A stretch of 64,000 nt of DNA from Halpernia humi (GTDB lineage: Bacteria > Bacteroidota > Bacteroidia > Flavobacteriales > Weeksellaceae): assembly GCF_900108025.1 (NCBI RefSeq), contig NZ_FNUS01000002.1, forward strand, positions 62,001 to 126,000, given 5' to 3'. Below are positions 27,896-36,132 of the stretch, piece by piece. The notes beneath the pieces were generated by a model. That model was given only the letters and a program-made list of their open reading frames with translations, did not search any database and was not told the DNA's origin. Each line of letters begins with the position of its first letter. The stretch's first letter is position 1. The position numbers were made by a program, and so were the translations under genes.

Positions 27896-28834
27896 ATGAA
27901 AATCTCCGTCATCATTCCCGTTTATAATGCAGAAAAATTTATTACGCAAGCTGTAGAATCTGCGCTTCAATTTCAGGAGGTTTCTGAAGTGGTTTTGGTG
28001 GAAGATAATTCGCCAGACAATGCATTGGAAGTTTGCAAAAAATTAGCAGAAAATAACCCTCGTGTAAAATTATATCAACATCCCGACAAAAAAAACCATG
28101 GCGCAGGTGCGAGTAGAAATCTAGGAATAGAAAAATCATCGGGAGATTTTGTTGCTTTTTTGGATGCAGATGATTTTTATCTTCCAAATCGTTTTGATGC
28201 TGAAAAAGAATTGTTTAAAAATACTGAAGTAGAAGGCGTTTACGGCGCAATTGGCGTAAAATATTATTCTGAAAAAGCACGAGAACAATATTTTCATATT
28301 TACCAAGAAAAATTAGATACGGTTTACAAAAAAGCAAAGCCGGAAGACGTTTGTCCGGGCCAAATGAATTTGCGCGGAAGTTTTGGCTTAATTCATCTCG
28401 ATACTTTAACAATCAGAAAATCTGCGCTTTATAAAATGCCAAATTTGTTTAATGCAAGTTTGCGATTGCACCAAGATACAGAATTTACGATAAGGCTTTC
28501 TTATTATTTAAAATTATTTACAGGCATAAATGATGAAGCAATCGCCATTCGTGGCGTTCACGAAAACAATAGAATTACCAAAATCGAGACGAAAGAAGTA
28601 AAACCTGCAAGCACAAAAATTCTAATGTGGAATCAATTAAAAAATTGGGCAGAAAACGAGCCAAATTTCCCAGAAGAATATAAAAAACACATAGAAAGAA
28701 CACAGCGCAGTTTCGAAATTGCAAATGCTGGTTTCGTTAAAAAATGGGCGATGATTGTGAAATATTTTTTTCTAGATTTTCAATCCATCCGCTCGGGCTT
28801 GTATAATATTAATTTCCGAAAAGATTTATTTTAA
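27896..28834 (+). CDS. GT2 glycosyltransferase, paralogue B
   Basis: This 312-residue GT-A enzyme is closely related to the one at 25050-25994 and shares ISVIIPVYNAE, NHGAGASRNLGIEK and AFLDADDFYLPNRF. It ends the plus-strand run that began at the exporter. Its 3' end overlaps that of the minus-strand gene at 28831 by 4 bases, leaving no room for a terminator between the convergent units. Confidence 0.88.
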   Translation: MKISVIIPVYNAEKFITQAVESALQFQEVSEVVLVEDNSPDNALEVCKKLAENNPRVKLYQHPDKKNHGAGASRNLGIEKSSGDFVAFLDADDFYLPNRFDAEKELFKNTEVEGVYGAIGVKYYSEKAREQYFHIYQEKLDTVYKKAKPEDVCPGQMNLRGSFGLIHLDTLTIRKSALYKMPNLFNASLRLHQDTEFTIRLSYYLKLFTGINDEAIAIRGVHENNRITKIETKEVKPASTKILMWNQLKNWAENEPNFPEEYKKHIERTQRSFEIANAGFVKKWAMIVKYFFLDFQSIRSGLYNINFRKDLF

Positions 28835-29778
28835 TTTTCCAATAATTTTTTGCCGAGAACTTTAGAAAATTCATACCTGGATTTTTTATTCAAATGCACC
28901 AAATCTAAGTATTTATAATCATTTGGAACGAGATTATAATCAGTATAACTCACCTTATATTTTTTGGCAATTTGCTCCATTTTTTCATCAAAATCTGGTA
29001 TTCTTGTTTGCTCAATTTTATAGGGCGTAGAATCAATCGGGTTTCTTACCATAATCACTTTTCCATGCTGTTGCAAAAGTTCAATTGTTTTTTCTAAATA
29101 TTTCGCTCTGTTTTCAGACCATTTCAAGCCATTAATAAGATTTTGAAATAAAATCATTTTTCGTTTCATTTCTACCACTTTCCTTTTTGGCGGGTAATCT
29201 TTTAAACTAATGACATCTACTTCGCCATTATCCAAAATTTTTACTTCTGCCATCGGGTTTACAGGTGGCCGAATTTTATCATTTAAAACCTTTGTAATAG
29301 AAAAATCATAATTTTCTAATAAATAAGGAATATTTGGGTTTAAGTTTACAAAGTCAGTTTCGGCAAGCGATTTATCGTTTTCAAAATAATACTCTGGCGA
29401 ATCTGGTTTGTTTTTATCGACCATTAAAGTACTCGGCTCCACAGAAATTATGAAAAGACTGTTTTTCGTATCTGTTTTTAATTTCTTTTTGATTGACTCC
29501 AAATACGCGGGGCCATAAGGAGAATGCCCCCAAGTAAAGGCATAATTATAAAACTTAACCTTGGGATATTTTTTATTAACAATACTGTCTATTATTGCTG
29601 GGCTCAGACCTGCCGCGCGCGAACTCCCTATAATTAGTGCATTTTGTTGGGGAGAAGTAAATCTTTTATAAAAATCATCCGTCGTTTTCCCGGTGAGATA
29701 AACGGCGTAGCAAACTACGGCAAAAGGCACTATTGAAAAAAGCACCAATTTTAATATAGAATTTCTAAAATTGTGCAT
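28831..29778 (-). CDS. SGNH/DltD-AlgJ-like membrane-anchored acyl-transfer protein (putative)
   Basis: This 315-residue protein has one N-terminal membrane anchor (about residues 9-28) and an extracytoplasmic domain. NALIIGSSRAAGLSP near residues 46-60 could hold a nucleophilic serine, and DLVHLNKKS has a D292-x2-H295 pair, an arrangement typical of SGNH hydrolase-like proteins. It is encoded directly after the MBOAT protein, with a 14-base overlap. This is the pairing seen for AlgI/AlgJ-type and DltB/DltD systems that acylate surface polymers. The assignment is moderate because motif spacing is loose. Confidence 0.7.
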   Translation of the reverse strand: MHNFRNSILKLVLFSIVPFAVVCYAVYLTGKTTDDFYKRFTSPQQNALIIGSSRAAGLSPAIIDSIVNKKYPKVKFYNYAFTWGHSPYGPAYLESIKKKLKTDTKNSLFIISVEPSTLMVDKNKPDSPEYYFENDKSLAETDFVNLNPNIPYLLENYDFSITKVLNDKIRPPVNPMAEVKILDNGEVDVISLKDYPPKRKVVEMKRKMILFQNLINGLKWSENRAKYLEKTIELLQQHGKVIMVRNPIDSTPYKIEQTRIPDFDEKMEQIAKKYKVSYTDYNLVPNDYKYLDLVHLNKKSRYEFSKVLGKKLLEN

Positions 29779-31198
29779 AAATGTATCCTTTTGGTGCTAA
29801 ATAAAATAAAAATATCAGAAAAACCAACACATAGTAAAATCCCCACCGCACAATTCTGGGTTTAGAATCTAGGAAATTAGCAGTCGGAAATTCTTGATTT
29901 CTCGTGAGCCATTCTATTGCCATCATAAAAATAATTAATATTGCAACAAATCGCTGAAATTGAAAATTAGGCTTTTGAAAAAACGATAATGAAAAAATAC
30001 CTTTATAATAATGCAGCGCCATTTCTAAACTTTTAGAGAAAAATAGCACTTGCAAAAGCGCGAAAGAAATGAAGGTAATTATCATATTTTTTGCCTCTCT
30101 AAAAGTGGGCAAAATATTTAGATTTGGCTTTATTTTTTTACCCATTTTTCCACCTAAAATTAATGGGATAAACATAATGCCACTCACTAAACCATGAAAA
30201 ATATAATGCCATTCTGCGCCGTGCCAAAAACCGATGATGATAAAATTAATGATAATCGCTAAAATTAATCCGAATTTTCCATAATCTCTAAACTGAATAG
30301 AAAGCGGCGTGAATACATAATCTGTAACCCAAGAAGTAAGAGAAATATGCCATCTTCGCCAATAATCTGCCACATTTTGTGCAAAAAATGGGAAATTAAA
30401 ATTCTTCTGAACATTGATGCCCAACAATTTGCCAATCCCAATTGCCATATCAGAATAACCAGAAAAATCTGCGTATAATTGGATGAAATACAAAATCATC
30501 CCCACAAATAATGCGCTTCCGTTTAAACCCTCATATTTTGAAAATAACTCTGTGGTAATCACCGCAATTTGATCTGCAATTACTAATTTTTTAAAAAGTC
30601 CCCAAAGAATTTGTCTTAAACCCAAACTGAAAAGCGTGGCATTAAAAATTCTTTTCTCTTTTAATTGATTTAAAAAAACAAAAGAGCGATCGATAGGTCC
30701 TGCAATAATACAAGGGAAAAACGCGACATAAACCAAATATTCTAAAAGCGATTTGGATTCTTTTAATTTTCTATTTTTAATATCTAATAAATAACCCAGC
30801 ATCCGGAAAGAATAAAAACTAATCCCAATCGGGATGATGTATTGTAAAGTAGAAATATTGCCTTTAGAATGGAAAATTTTAAGCAAATCATTAAAATTTT
30901 CAATAAAAAAATTGGTGTATTTAAAATAAATTAATTGCCCCAAAACAACTAAAACGCCCAATCTTAACCACCATTTTTTCTCCGTATCTTTTGCGATAAG
31001 TAGTTGTTTGCCAATAAAATAAGTCGCAACCGAAGTGCCGAAAATGAGCAAAATAAATTGGTAAGACCAAATTGCGAAAAAAATATAACTCCCGATTAAT
31101 AAAATTATATTCTGGGTTTTGTTGGTCTTCGCCAAACGCCAATAAATAAAGAAAAGCGCTATGAAAAAAAAGATGAAATGATAAGAGTTTAAAAGCAT
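29765..31198 (-). CDS. MBOAT family O-acyltransferase (AlgI/DltB-like)
   Basis: This 477-residue integral membrane protein has the MBOAT hallmarks. ADYWRRWHISLTSWVTDYVF (278-297) is followed by a loop, and IIGFWHGAEWHYIFHG carries the catalytic histidine H326. MBOAT proteins move acyl groups from a carrier across the membrane to sugars, in alginate acetylation or in D-alanylation by DltB. An acyl carrier protein and an FkbH enzyme are encoded just upstream in the same operon, so the donor is probably a carrier-bound acid and not acetyl-CoA. Confidence 0.93.
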   Translation of the reverse strand: MLLNSYHFIFFFIALFFIYWRLAKTNKTQNIILLIGSYIFFAIWSYQFILLIFGTSVATYFIGKQLLIAKDTEKKWWLRLGVLVVLGQLIYFKYTNFFIENFNDLLKIFHSKGNISTLQYIIPIGISFYSFRMLGYLLDIKNRKLKESKSLLEYLVYVAFFPCIIAGPIDRSFVFLNQLKEKRIFNATLFSLGLRQILWGLFKKLVIADQIAVITTELFSKYEGLNGSALFVGMILYFIQLYADFSGYSDMAIGIGKLLGINVQKNFNFPFFAQNVADYWRRWHISLTSWVTDYVFTPLSIQFRDYGKFGLILAIIINFIIIGFWHGAEWHYIFHGLVSGIMFIPLILGGKMGKKIKPNLNILPTFREAKNMIITFISFALLQVLFFSKSLEMALHYYKGIFSLSFFQKPNFQFQRFVAILIIFMMAIEWLTRNQEFPTANFLDSKPRIVRWGFYYVLVFLIFLFYLAPKGYIYAQF

Positions 31199-31235
31199 TT
31201 TAAATAATAAATGTAAAAATTAAACCAAGTTTGTC

Positions 31236-31475
31236 CTACAATTTCGCTTCTAAAGAATCCATCAATTCGCCTAGATTATTCCAACTTTGGATTTCCGACG
31301 AGGTAAATCTTTTTTTAAAAGCCTTTTCTATGGCTACAATTAATTGTATGTGCGACAAAGAATCCCATTCTTCAACATCGTCTGCGGTGGTTTCTGCAGA
31401 AAGCACGATGTCATCATTTTCTAATTCTTCACGGAAAATCCCGGTGATTTTTTCTAAAATTTCTTCTCTTGTCAT
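31236..31475 (-). CDS. Acyl carrier protein (FkbH-associated)
   Basis: This 79-residue carrier protein has the phosphopantetheine site S39 in EEWDSLSHIQLIVAIE, with the canonical D-S-L. It sits 3 bases after the FkbH gene and upstream of the MBOAT gene. It is therefore the likely carrier for the acid loaded by FkbH. The four-helix ACP length is normal. Confidence 0.92.
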   Translation of the reverse strand: MTREEILEKITGIFREELENDDIVLSAETTADDVEEWDSLSHIQLIVAIEKAFKKRFTSSEIQSWNNLGELMDSLEAKL

Positions 31476-31478
31476 TTT

Positions 31479-33197
31479 TTATTTTTTTAAAATATAAACT
31501 TCTTTTGGCTCATAATTTTCAATATTTAAAAGCCATTTATTTTCGTGTTCTACAAAACCCAATCTTTCGTAATGCTTTTCTACCATTTGGTTTTTAGCGG
31601 TTGCGATGTATTCTCCGATGATGTTTTTATAGCCTTTTTCTTTCGCCAATTCTACAATTGTATTTAATGTAAAATCTTCCATACCTCGTTTTAATACTCG
31701 GCAACTCATTAGCCAAGTATTAATGAAAACATTTTCTGAATCTATTTTTTCTAAAATAATCACGCAAATTAAGCCATTATCACCGTATTTATCTTCTAAA
31801 GTAAAAGAAATGGTGTGGAAATTTTCATCATTCATCACGGTTTGTATTTCCTCTTCCGTGTATCTGATGGTTCTTAAATTAAATTGATTCGAACGTTGCG
31901 TAAGTTGTGAAACTCTTGGTTTTGAGAAATTATTAAACGCCTGAACGTCCGAAACCATATTCATGCTTTTAAGAAAATCTTCAAGGTTCGTGAAACTATC
32001 CAAAGCAATCACGCGCTGCGCTTCTACTTGATATTGCTTCGTTCTTTCGGCGTCGTTTTCAGAAAAACTGGTGGTTTCAAAAAGATCTAATCCATATAAA
32101 TACTCTAAATATTCCGCTGGATCCTCGGGTAATTCTGGCACACAAACTTCGGGCAAATTTTCCCGAACAATATTGCGCTCAAACGGATTATCATCTAAAA
32201 AAACCATAGAATCAAACCCGATATTTAATACATTTTGAATTTTTCTGATATTATCGGCTTTGTTGTCCCAATTGGCAACGAAAAAGGCAATATCTTCCAA
32301 TTTCAAAACCATGTCTGGATGTTTTTCAAAAGGCTCTTTTGCTTTGTCTTCGTCATTTTTGCTACAAACAGCAACTATAATTCCGCGTTTTTGCAAGGCT
32401 TTTACCCAATATTGAAGTTCCGTAAAAACCTTTCCAATCCCTAAACTCCCAATCTGGATTTTTTCTAAACCATCATCGCCAATTATTCCGCCCCAGGTGG
32501 TGTTATCTAAATCAAGAATAATACATTTTTTAAATTTCCCTTCCAATGAAGCCAAAATGCTAAAAATATTGTGAGCCACGATTGGCAAAGCGTCAAGCGA
32601 TAAAACCATTTCTGTATTCACATAAATATTCGGAGCGAACATAAAATTTCTGCCGAATTTATTTTGAATAGAAAGCAAATCTGCAATAAAAAGATTATCT
32701 TTTTTTACCGCTAATTCTTGCAATAAATAATTGAGTTTATTTTGCTGAAATACAAATGAAGATTCTACTTTCGTAGCAAAATTTCCAAAAACCTGGTTGT
32801 CAATTCCTGGGAAATTGCAAAATATCACTTTGCTTTTTGTGCGGTTTTGGATGGTAGAATAAAGTTCTTCGATTGCATTTATTTTATTTTGAGCAAAATC
32901 TAATGGAGAATTATAAGATTTATAGAAAAGGCTTAATAATTTGTGCGAAGATTCAAAAATAATCGTGTAATTGGCCTCAAATTCATAATATTCTGAAGTT
33001 GGATCTAAAATCTGCCGTGAAATTTGCCCGAAATCTGCCTCAAAAATTTCTAAATCAAAACCTTCATCAAATGCGATTCCTTTTAGCGCAACATTTAAAA
33101 ATTGCGTCGCCGTATCGCCGAGTAAGGCTACTTTTACTTTTTTTAGTCCGTCGGTATTTTTACTTAAATTTTTCTTTAATTGTGTGAAGGTTTTCAT
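31479..33197 (-). CDS. FkbH-like HAD-superfamily protein
   Basis: This 572-residue protein has a central HAD domain with CIILDLDNTTWGGIIGDDG (D229, D231) and a C-terminal GNAT-like region ending in the YERLGF segment, the layout of FkbH. Characterised FkbH-type enzymes dephosphorylate 1,3-bisphosphoglycerate and load the glyceryl group onto an ACP; the adjacent ACP gene fits. The operon thus suggests a glyceryl-derived or similar acid for surface modification. The product is inferred, as FkbH homologues in Bacteroidota are little studied. Confidence 0.9.
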   Translation of the reverse strand: MKTFTQLKKNLSKNTDGLKKVKVALLGDTATQFLNVALKGIAFDEGFDLEIFEADFGQISRQILDPTSEYYEFEANYTIIFESSHKLLSLFYKSYNSPLDFAQNKINAIEELYSTIQNRTKSKVIFCNFPGIDNQVFGNFATKVESSFVFQQNKLNYLLQELAVKKDNLFIADLLSIQNKFGRNFMFAPNIYVNTEMVLSLDALPIVAHNIFSILASLEGKFKKCIILDLDNTTWGGIIGDDGLEKIQIGSLGIGKVFTELQYWVKALQKRGIIVAVCSKNDEDKAKEPFEKHPDMVLKLEDIAFFVANWDNKADNIRKIQNVLNIGFDSMVFLDDNPFERNIVRENLPEVCVPELPEDPAEYLEYLYGLDLFETTSFSENDAERTKQYQVEAQRVIALDSFTNLEDFLKSMNMVSDVQAFNNFSKPRVSQLTQRSNQFNLRTIRYTEEEIQTVMNDENFHTISFTLEDKYGDNGLICVIILEKIDSENVFINTWLMSCRVLKRGMEDFTLNTIVELAKEKGYKNIIGEYIATAKNQMVEKHYERLGFVEHENKWLLNIENYEPKEVYILKK

Positions 33198-33204
33198 CTA
33201 ATTT

Positions 33205-33975
33205 TTACTTTACAAAAACACCAATATATTTTCCTTCATATTCAATAACTTCCGTTTTTATCGAATGTTTTTCGCAAAAATCTTGGTACGCAGAATTATC
33301 GCCAATGTCATCACTGATGAATACGCCGCCTTTTCTTAAAGATTTGTAAAGTTGCTCATACGCCCAATTTCTGCCTTCGTAACTTTTATCAGAATCATAA
33401 TGAACAACATCACAAACTGCACTTTCTGCAAATATTTTTGGTAAAGATTCTCTGTCGGCTTGGCGGTGAAGTTTCCAGAATTTTTTTAAATTTTCTGGCA
33501 CTATACAACCTACGTATTGATCACCGTTTTGCCCCAAATACGGCATATCTGAACTGTAAAGTTTGCCATCTCTTTTCTCCACAGAAACTAAAGCGGCCAG
33601 CGAAGACCAACCGTATGCAACGCCAGTTTCAATTACACTTTTTGCATTTGTAAATTCGCAAGCGTAATAAATAAGTTCTAATGCACCAGGACCGCCCATT
33701 TTTATAGGGCAATCTTTTTCTTTTTGAGTGGCAATTTTAAAATCTTCTGCAAAAACTTCCGCAAAAGGGATGCTTTTTATGTCGAATAATTTTTTGATCA
33801 CATTTTCTTGCGTAGTCGCTTGTGAATTTGCCCAAGTTAAAGTTTTTTGCTTTCCGCGAAAGGCGCTTTTTCTATTAAAAATATTTTTAATGATTTTTCT
33901 TCCCAATTCAGGGTAAAGATCTGGTCTTTTTAAATATCCTATTAAAGTTTTGCTTACCCGTAAAATTTCGCCCAC
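33205..33975 (-). CDS. SAM-dependent methyltransferase (Methyltransf_24-like)
   Basis: This 256-residue protein has motif I SVIETGVAYGWSSLAAL and a later acidic block, VVHYDSDKSYEGRNWAYE, followed by LRKGGVFISDDIGDN. This matches class I methyltransferases of the CmcI/Methyltransf_24 type. It is the first gene of the minus-strand cassette, with a GTG start. The substrate may be a sugar or the carrier-bound acid; FkbG-like methyltransferases act on glyceryl-ACP derivatives, which makes the second option attractive. Confidence 0.8.
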   Translation of the reverse strand: MGEILRVSKTLIGYLKRPDLYPELGRKIIKNIFNRKSAFRGKQKTLTWANSQATTQENVIKKLFDIKSIPFAEVFAEDFKIATQKEKDCPIKMGGPGALELIYYACEFTNAKSVIETGVAYGWSSLAALVSVEKRDGKLYSSDMPYLGQNGDQYVGCIVPENLKKFWKLHRQADRESLPKIFAESAVCDVVHYDSDKSYEGRNWAYEQLYKSLRKGGVFISDDIGDNSAYQDFCEKHSIKTEVIEYEGKYIGVFVK

Positions 33976-33993
33976 TGTGTTTTTATTTGTTCA

Positions 33994-34001
33994 CAAAAAT
34001 A
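33994..34001 (-). promoter_or_regulatory. Candidate -7 box for the minus-strand cassette
   Basis: Read on the minus strand, this is TATTTTTG, a match to TAnnTTTG, 18 bases before the GTG start. A second box on the plus strand lies 28 bases away, so the intergenic region carries divergent promoters. Confidence 0.45.
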
Positions 34002-34029
34002 GCGAAAAATCACTAACACAGAAAATCTT

Positions 34030-34037
34030 TATATTTG
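34030..34037 (+). promoter_or_regulatory. Candidate -7 box TATATTTG before the GT2 gene
   Basis: It matches TAnnTTTG and lies 52 bases before the ATG at 34090. No obvious -33 TTG is seen. Confidence 0.45.
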
Positions 34038-34089
34038 TGCGTCTATTAAACCATTTTCTCCATAAAAAACGATAATATTTTAGTCTGCA

Positions 34090-34926
34090 ATGAAATTCTC
34101 AATTTTAATAGCAAATTATAACAATGGCAAGTTTTTCAAGGATTGTTTTTTAAGCATTTGCGCGCAAAGTTACCAAAATTGGGAAGTCGTAATTTTGGAT
34201 GATGCTTCTACAGATGATTCGGTTGCCATTATTAAAGACATCATTTCGGGCGATTCTCGTTTTCGTTTTTATGAAAACAAAGAAAATAAAGGTGTGGGAT
34301 TTACCAAAAGTAAATTAATTGATTTGGCAAATGGCGAAATTTGCGGCTACCTCGATCCAGATGATGCCATTTTAGAAAATGCATTGCAGGCTTCCATAGA
34401 CATTTTTAAGACAAAAAAATCAGCAGTTTTAACGTATTCGCGATTGGTGAAATGTGATGAAAACTTGAATCCTTTAGAAGAATTTCGCGCTGCAATGCAA
34501 GTTCCAAACGGGGATAAAAATTTTTTTAATTGTCCTATTCAAATTGCACCTTTTGTGGGTTTTAAAAAAGCGGTCTATTTGAAATGCGAAAAAATGAACG
34601 AAACTTTAAAAATAGCAGAAGACCAAGATTTGTATTTTAAAATGTATGAAAAAGGGAAAGTTTATTTTGTAAATCAAACAGATTATCTTTATCGCGCCCA
34701 TTCTGGCGGCATTTCTCAGAACGAAAATAAACAAAAATCTTATGATTTCTGGGCCGTTGCTATTTTTAATGCAATGAAACGGCGCGGTTTAAAAAGCATT
34801 AATGGCAAGCAAATCCCTGAAAAGTTTACGACTCCTAAAGATATTTTCGATTTATTAGTTTATCAAAATTCTATTCCTTATCGAATAAAAAAGAAATTAA
34901 AGGTTATTTTTCAATCTTTATTTTAA
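34090..34926 (+). CDS. GT2 glycosyltransferase
   Basis: This 278-residue GT-A enzyme has ILIANYNNGKFFKDCFLSI, VILDDASTDDSVAII, NKGVGFTKSKLI and the metal-binding GYLDPDDAI. It lies directly downstream of a divergent promoter region and 8 bases before a GT4 gene. The sugar and acceptor are unknown. Confidence 0.88.
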   Translation: MKFSILIANYNNGKFFKDCFLSICAQSYQNWEVVILDDASTDDSVAIIKDIISGDSRFRFYENKENKGVGFTKSKLIDLANGEICGYLDPDDAILENALQASIDIFKTKKSAVLTYSRLVKCDENLNPLEEFRAAMQVPNGDKNFFNCPIQIAPFVGFKKAVYLKCEKMNETLKIAEDQDLYFKMYEKGKVYFVNQTDYLYRAHSGGISQNENKQKSYDFWAVAIFNAMKRRGLKSINGKQIPEKFTTPKDIFDLLVYQNSIPYRIKKKLKVIFQSLF

Positions 34927-34934
34927 CTAAAATA

Positions 34935-36101
34935 ATGACTGCCAAAGAACACAAAAAAATAAAAATTCTCTTTCGCCACCGCTCTATGGAAATGGGTGGC
35001 GTAGAAAAAGTGATGCTCAGTATCATCAATAATCTAGACCAAAACAAATTCGAAATTACTGTTTGTCTAAATCTAAATCAAGGCGAATTGCGTGACGAAT
35101 TTCCTGCGCACGTAAGAAAAGTCTTTTTAACAGATGGAAGAGAAGATTTTTCTAAAAATAAAATCATTCAGAAATTTCAACTTTTAAAGCGAAAAATTAA
35201 ACTAGAACAACTCAGAAAAGAGCCTTCAATTGTTGATATAAAATATTTGAAAGAGCATTTCGATATTGAAATTGGAATGACTTACAACGATTTCGAAATG
35301 GTTTTAAATTCTAGCAACGAAAAATCAAAAAAAATTGGCTGGTTTCATTCTGAAATAAACGTTGCCGGTTTTGAGCCTTTGGTTCCTAATATTTTAAAAC
35401 AATTCCCGCAGTTTGATGAAATGGTTTATTGTTCGGAAAAAATCAAAAATTTGATGCACGAGCATCATCCAAACCTAAATTATCCGCGCGAGAAAGTGAT
35501 CATCAATGCCATTCCGATTGAAGAGATTAAAAGTAAAGCCGCAGAAAAAATGGCCGATTTCCCAGAAAGTCCAGTTTTTGTTTCGGTTGGAAGATTGCAT
35601 TTTAGAAAAGGCTATCATAAACTGATTTTGGCGCACGCAAAACTTGTCGCAGAAGGATTTCCACACAAAATTTTAATTGTAGGCGAAGGCGAACATCGGC
35701 AGAAATTAGAAGAATTAATTAAAGAAAACAAGGTGGAAAAATCTTTTATTTTGCTTGGGAATAAAATGAATCCGTATCCATACATCAAGCAAGCCGATTT
35801 TTTCATTCTTCCGTCCCAATCTGAAGCCTGGCCTTTGGTAATCGCAGAAGCATTAATTTTGCAAAAACCAATTATTGCAACAAAATGTGGTGATTTAGAA
35901 TTGATGATTCAGCACGGAAAAACAGGCTATCTTATTAATTATGAAGAAGATGAGATGTGTGCTGCGATGAAATTGTTTTTAACGAATGAAGCTGTAGTTT
36001 CCGAAATTAAAATTAATTTGCAAAGCATTGAAAAACAGTTTGATAACGAAAAAATCTTCAAAAGTGTAGAAGAAATGTTATTTGAACTTTTAGAAAAATA
36101 A
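34935..36101 (+). CDS. GT4 glycosyltransferase
   Basis: This 388-residue GT-B enzyme has the N-terminal glycine-rich MEMGGVEKVMLSII and the C-terminal FVSVGRLHFRKGYHKLI, ILIVGEGEHR and LPSQSEAWPLVIAEALI with the E-x7-E type pair. It is paralogous to the protein at 39079-40242; both share an NPYPYxKxADFxIL segment. The two copies bracket the DltA-like and carrier genes. Confidence 0.9.
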   Translation: MTAKEHKKIKILFRHRSMEMGGVEKVMLSIINNLDQNKFEITVCLNLNQGELRDEFPAHVRKVFLTDGREDFSKNKIIQKFQLLKRKIKLEQLRKEPSIVDIKYLKEHFDIEIGMTYNDFEMVLNSSNEKSKKIGWFHSEINVAGFEPLVPNILKQFPQFDEMVYCSEKIKNLMHEHHPNLNYPREKVIINAIPIEEIKSKAAEKMADFPESPVFVSVGRLHFRKGYHKLILAHAKLVAEGFPHKILIVGEGEHRQKLEELIKENKVEKSFILLGNKMNPYPYIKQADFFILPSQSEAWPLVIAEALILQKPIIATKCGDLELMIQHGKTGYLINYEEDEMCAAMKLFLTNEAVVSEIKINLQSIEKQFDNEKIFKSVEEMLFELLEK

Positions 36102-36132
36102 AAATAGTTTAGCCTAAAAAACACAATTTTAA

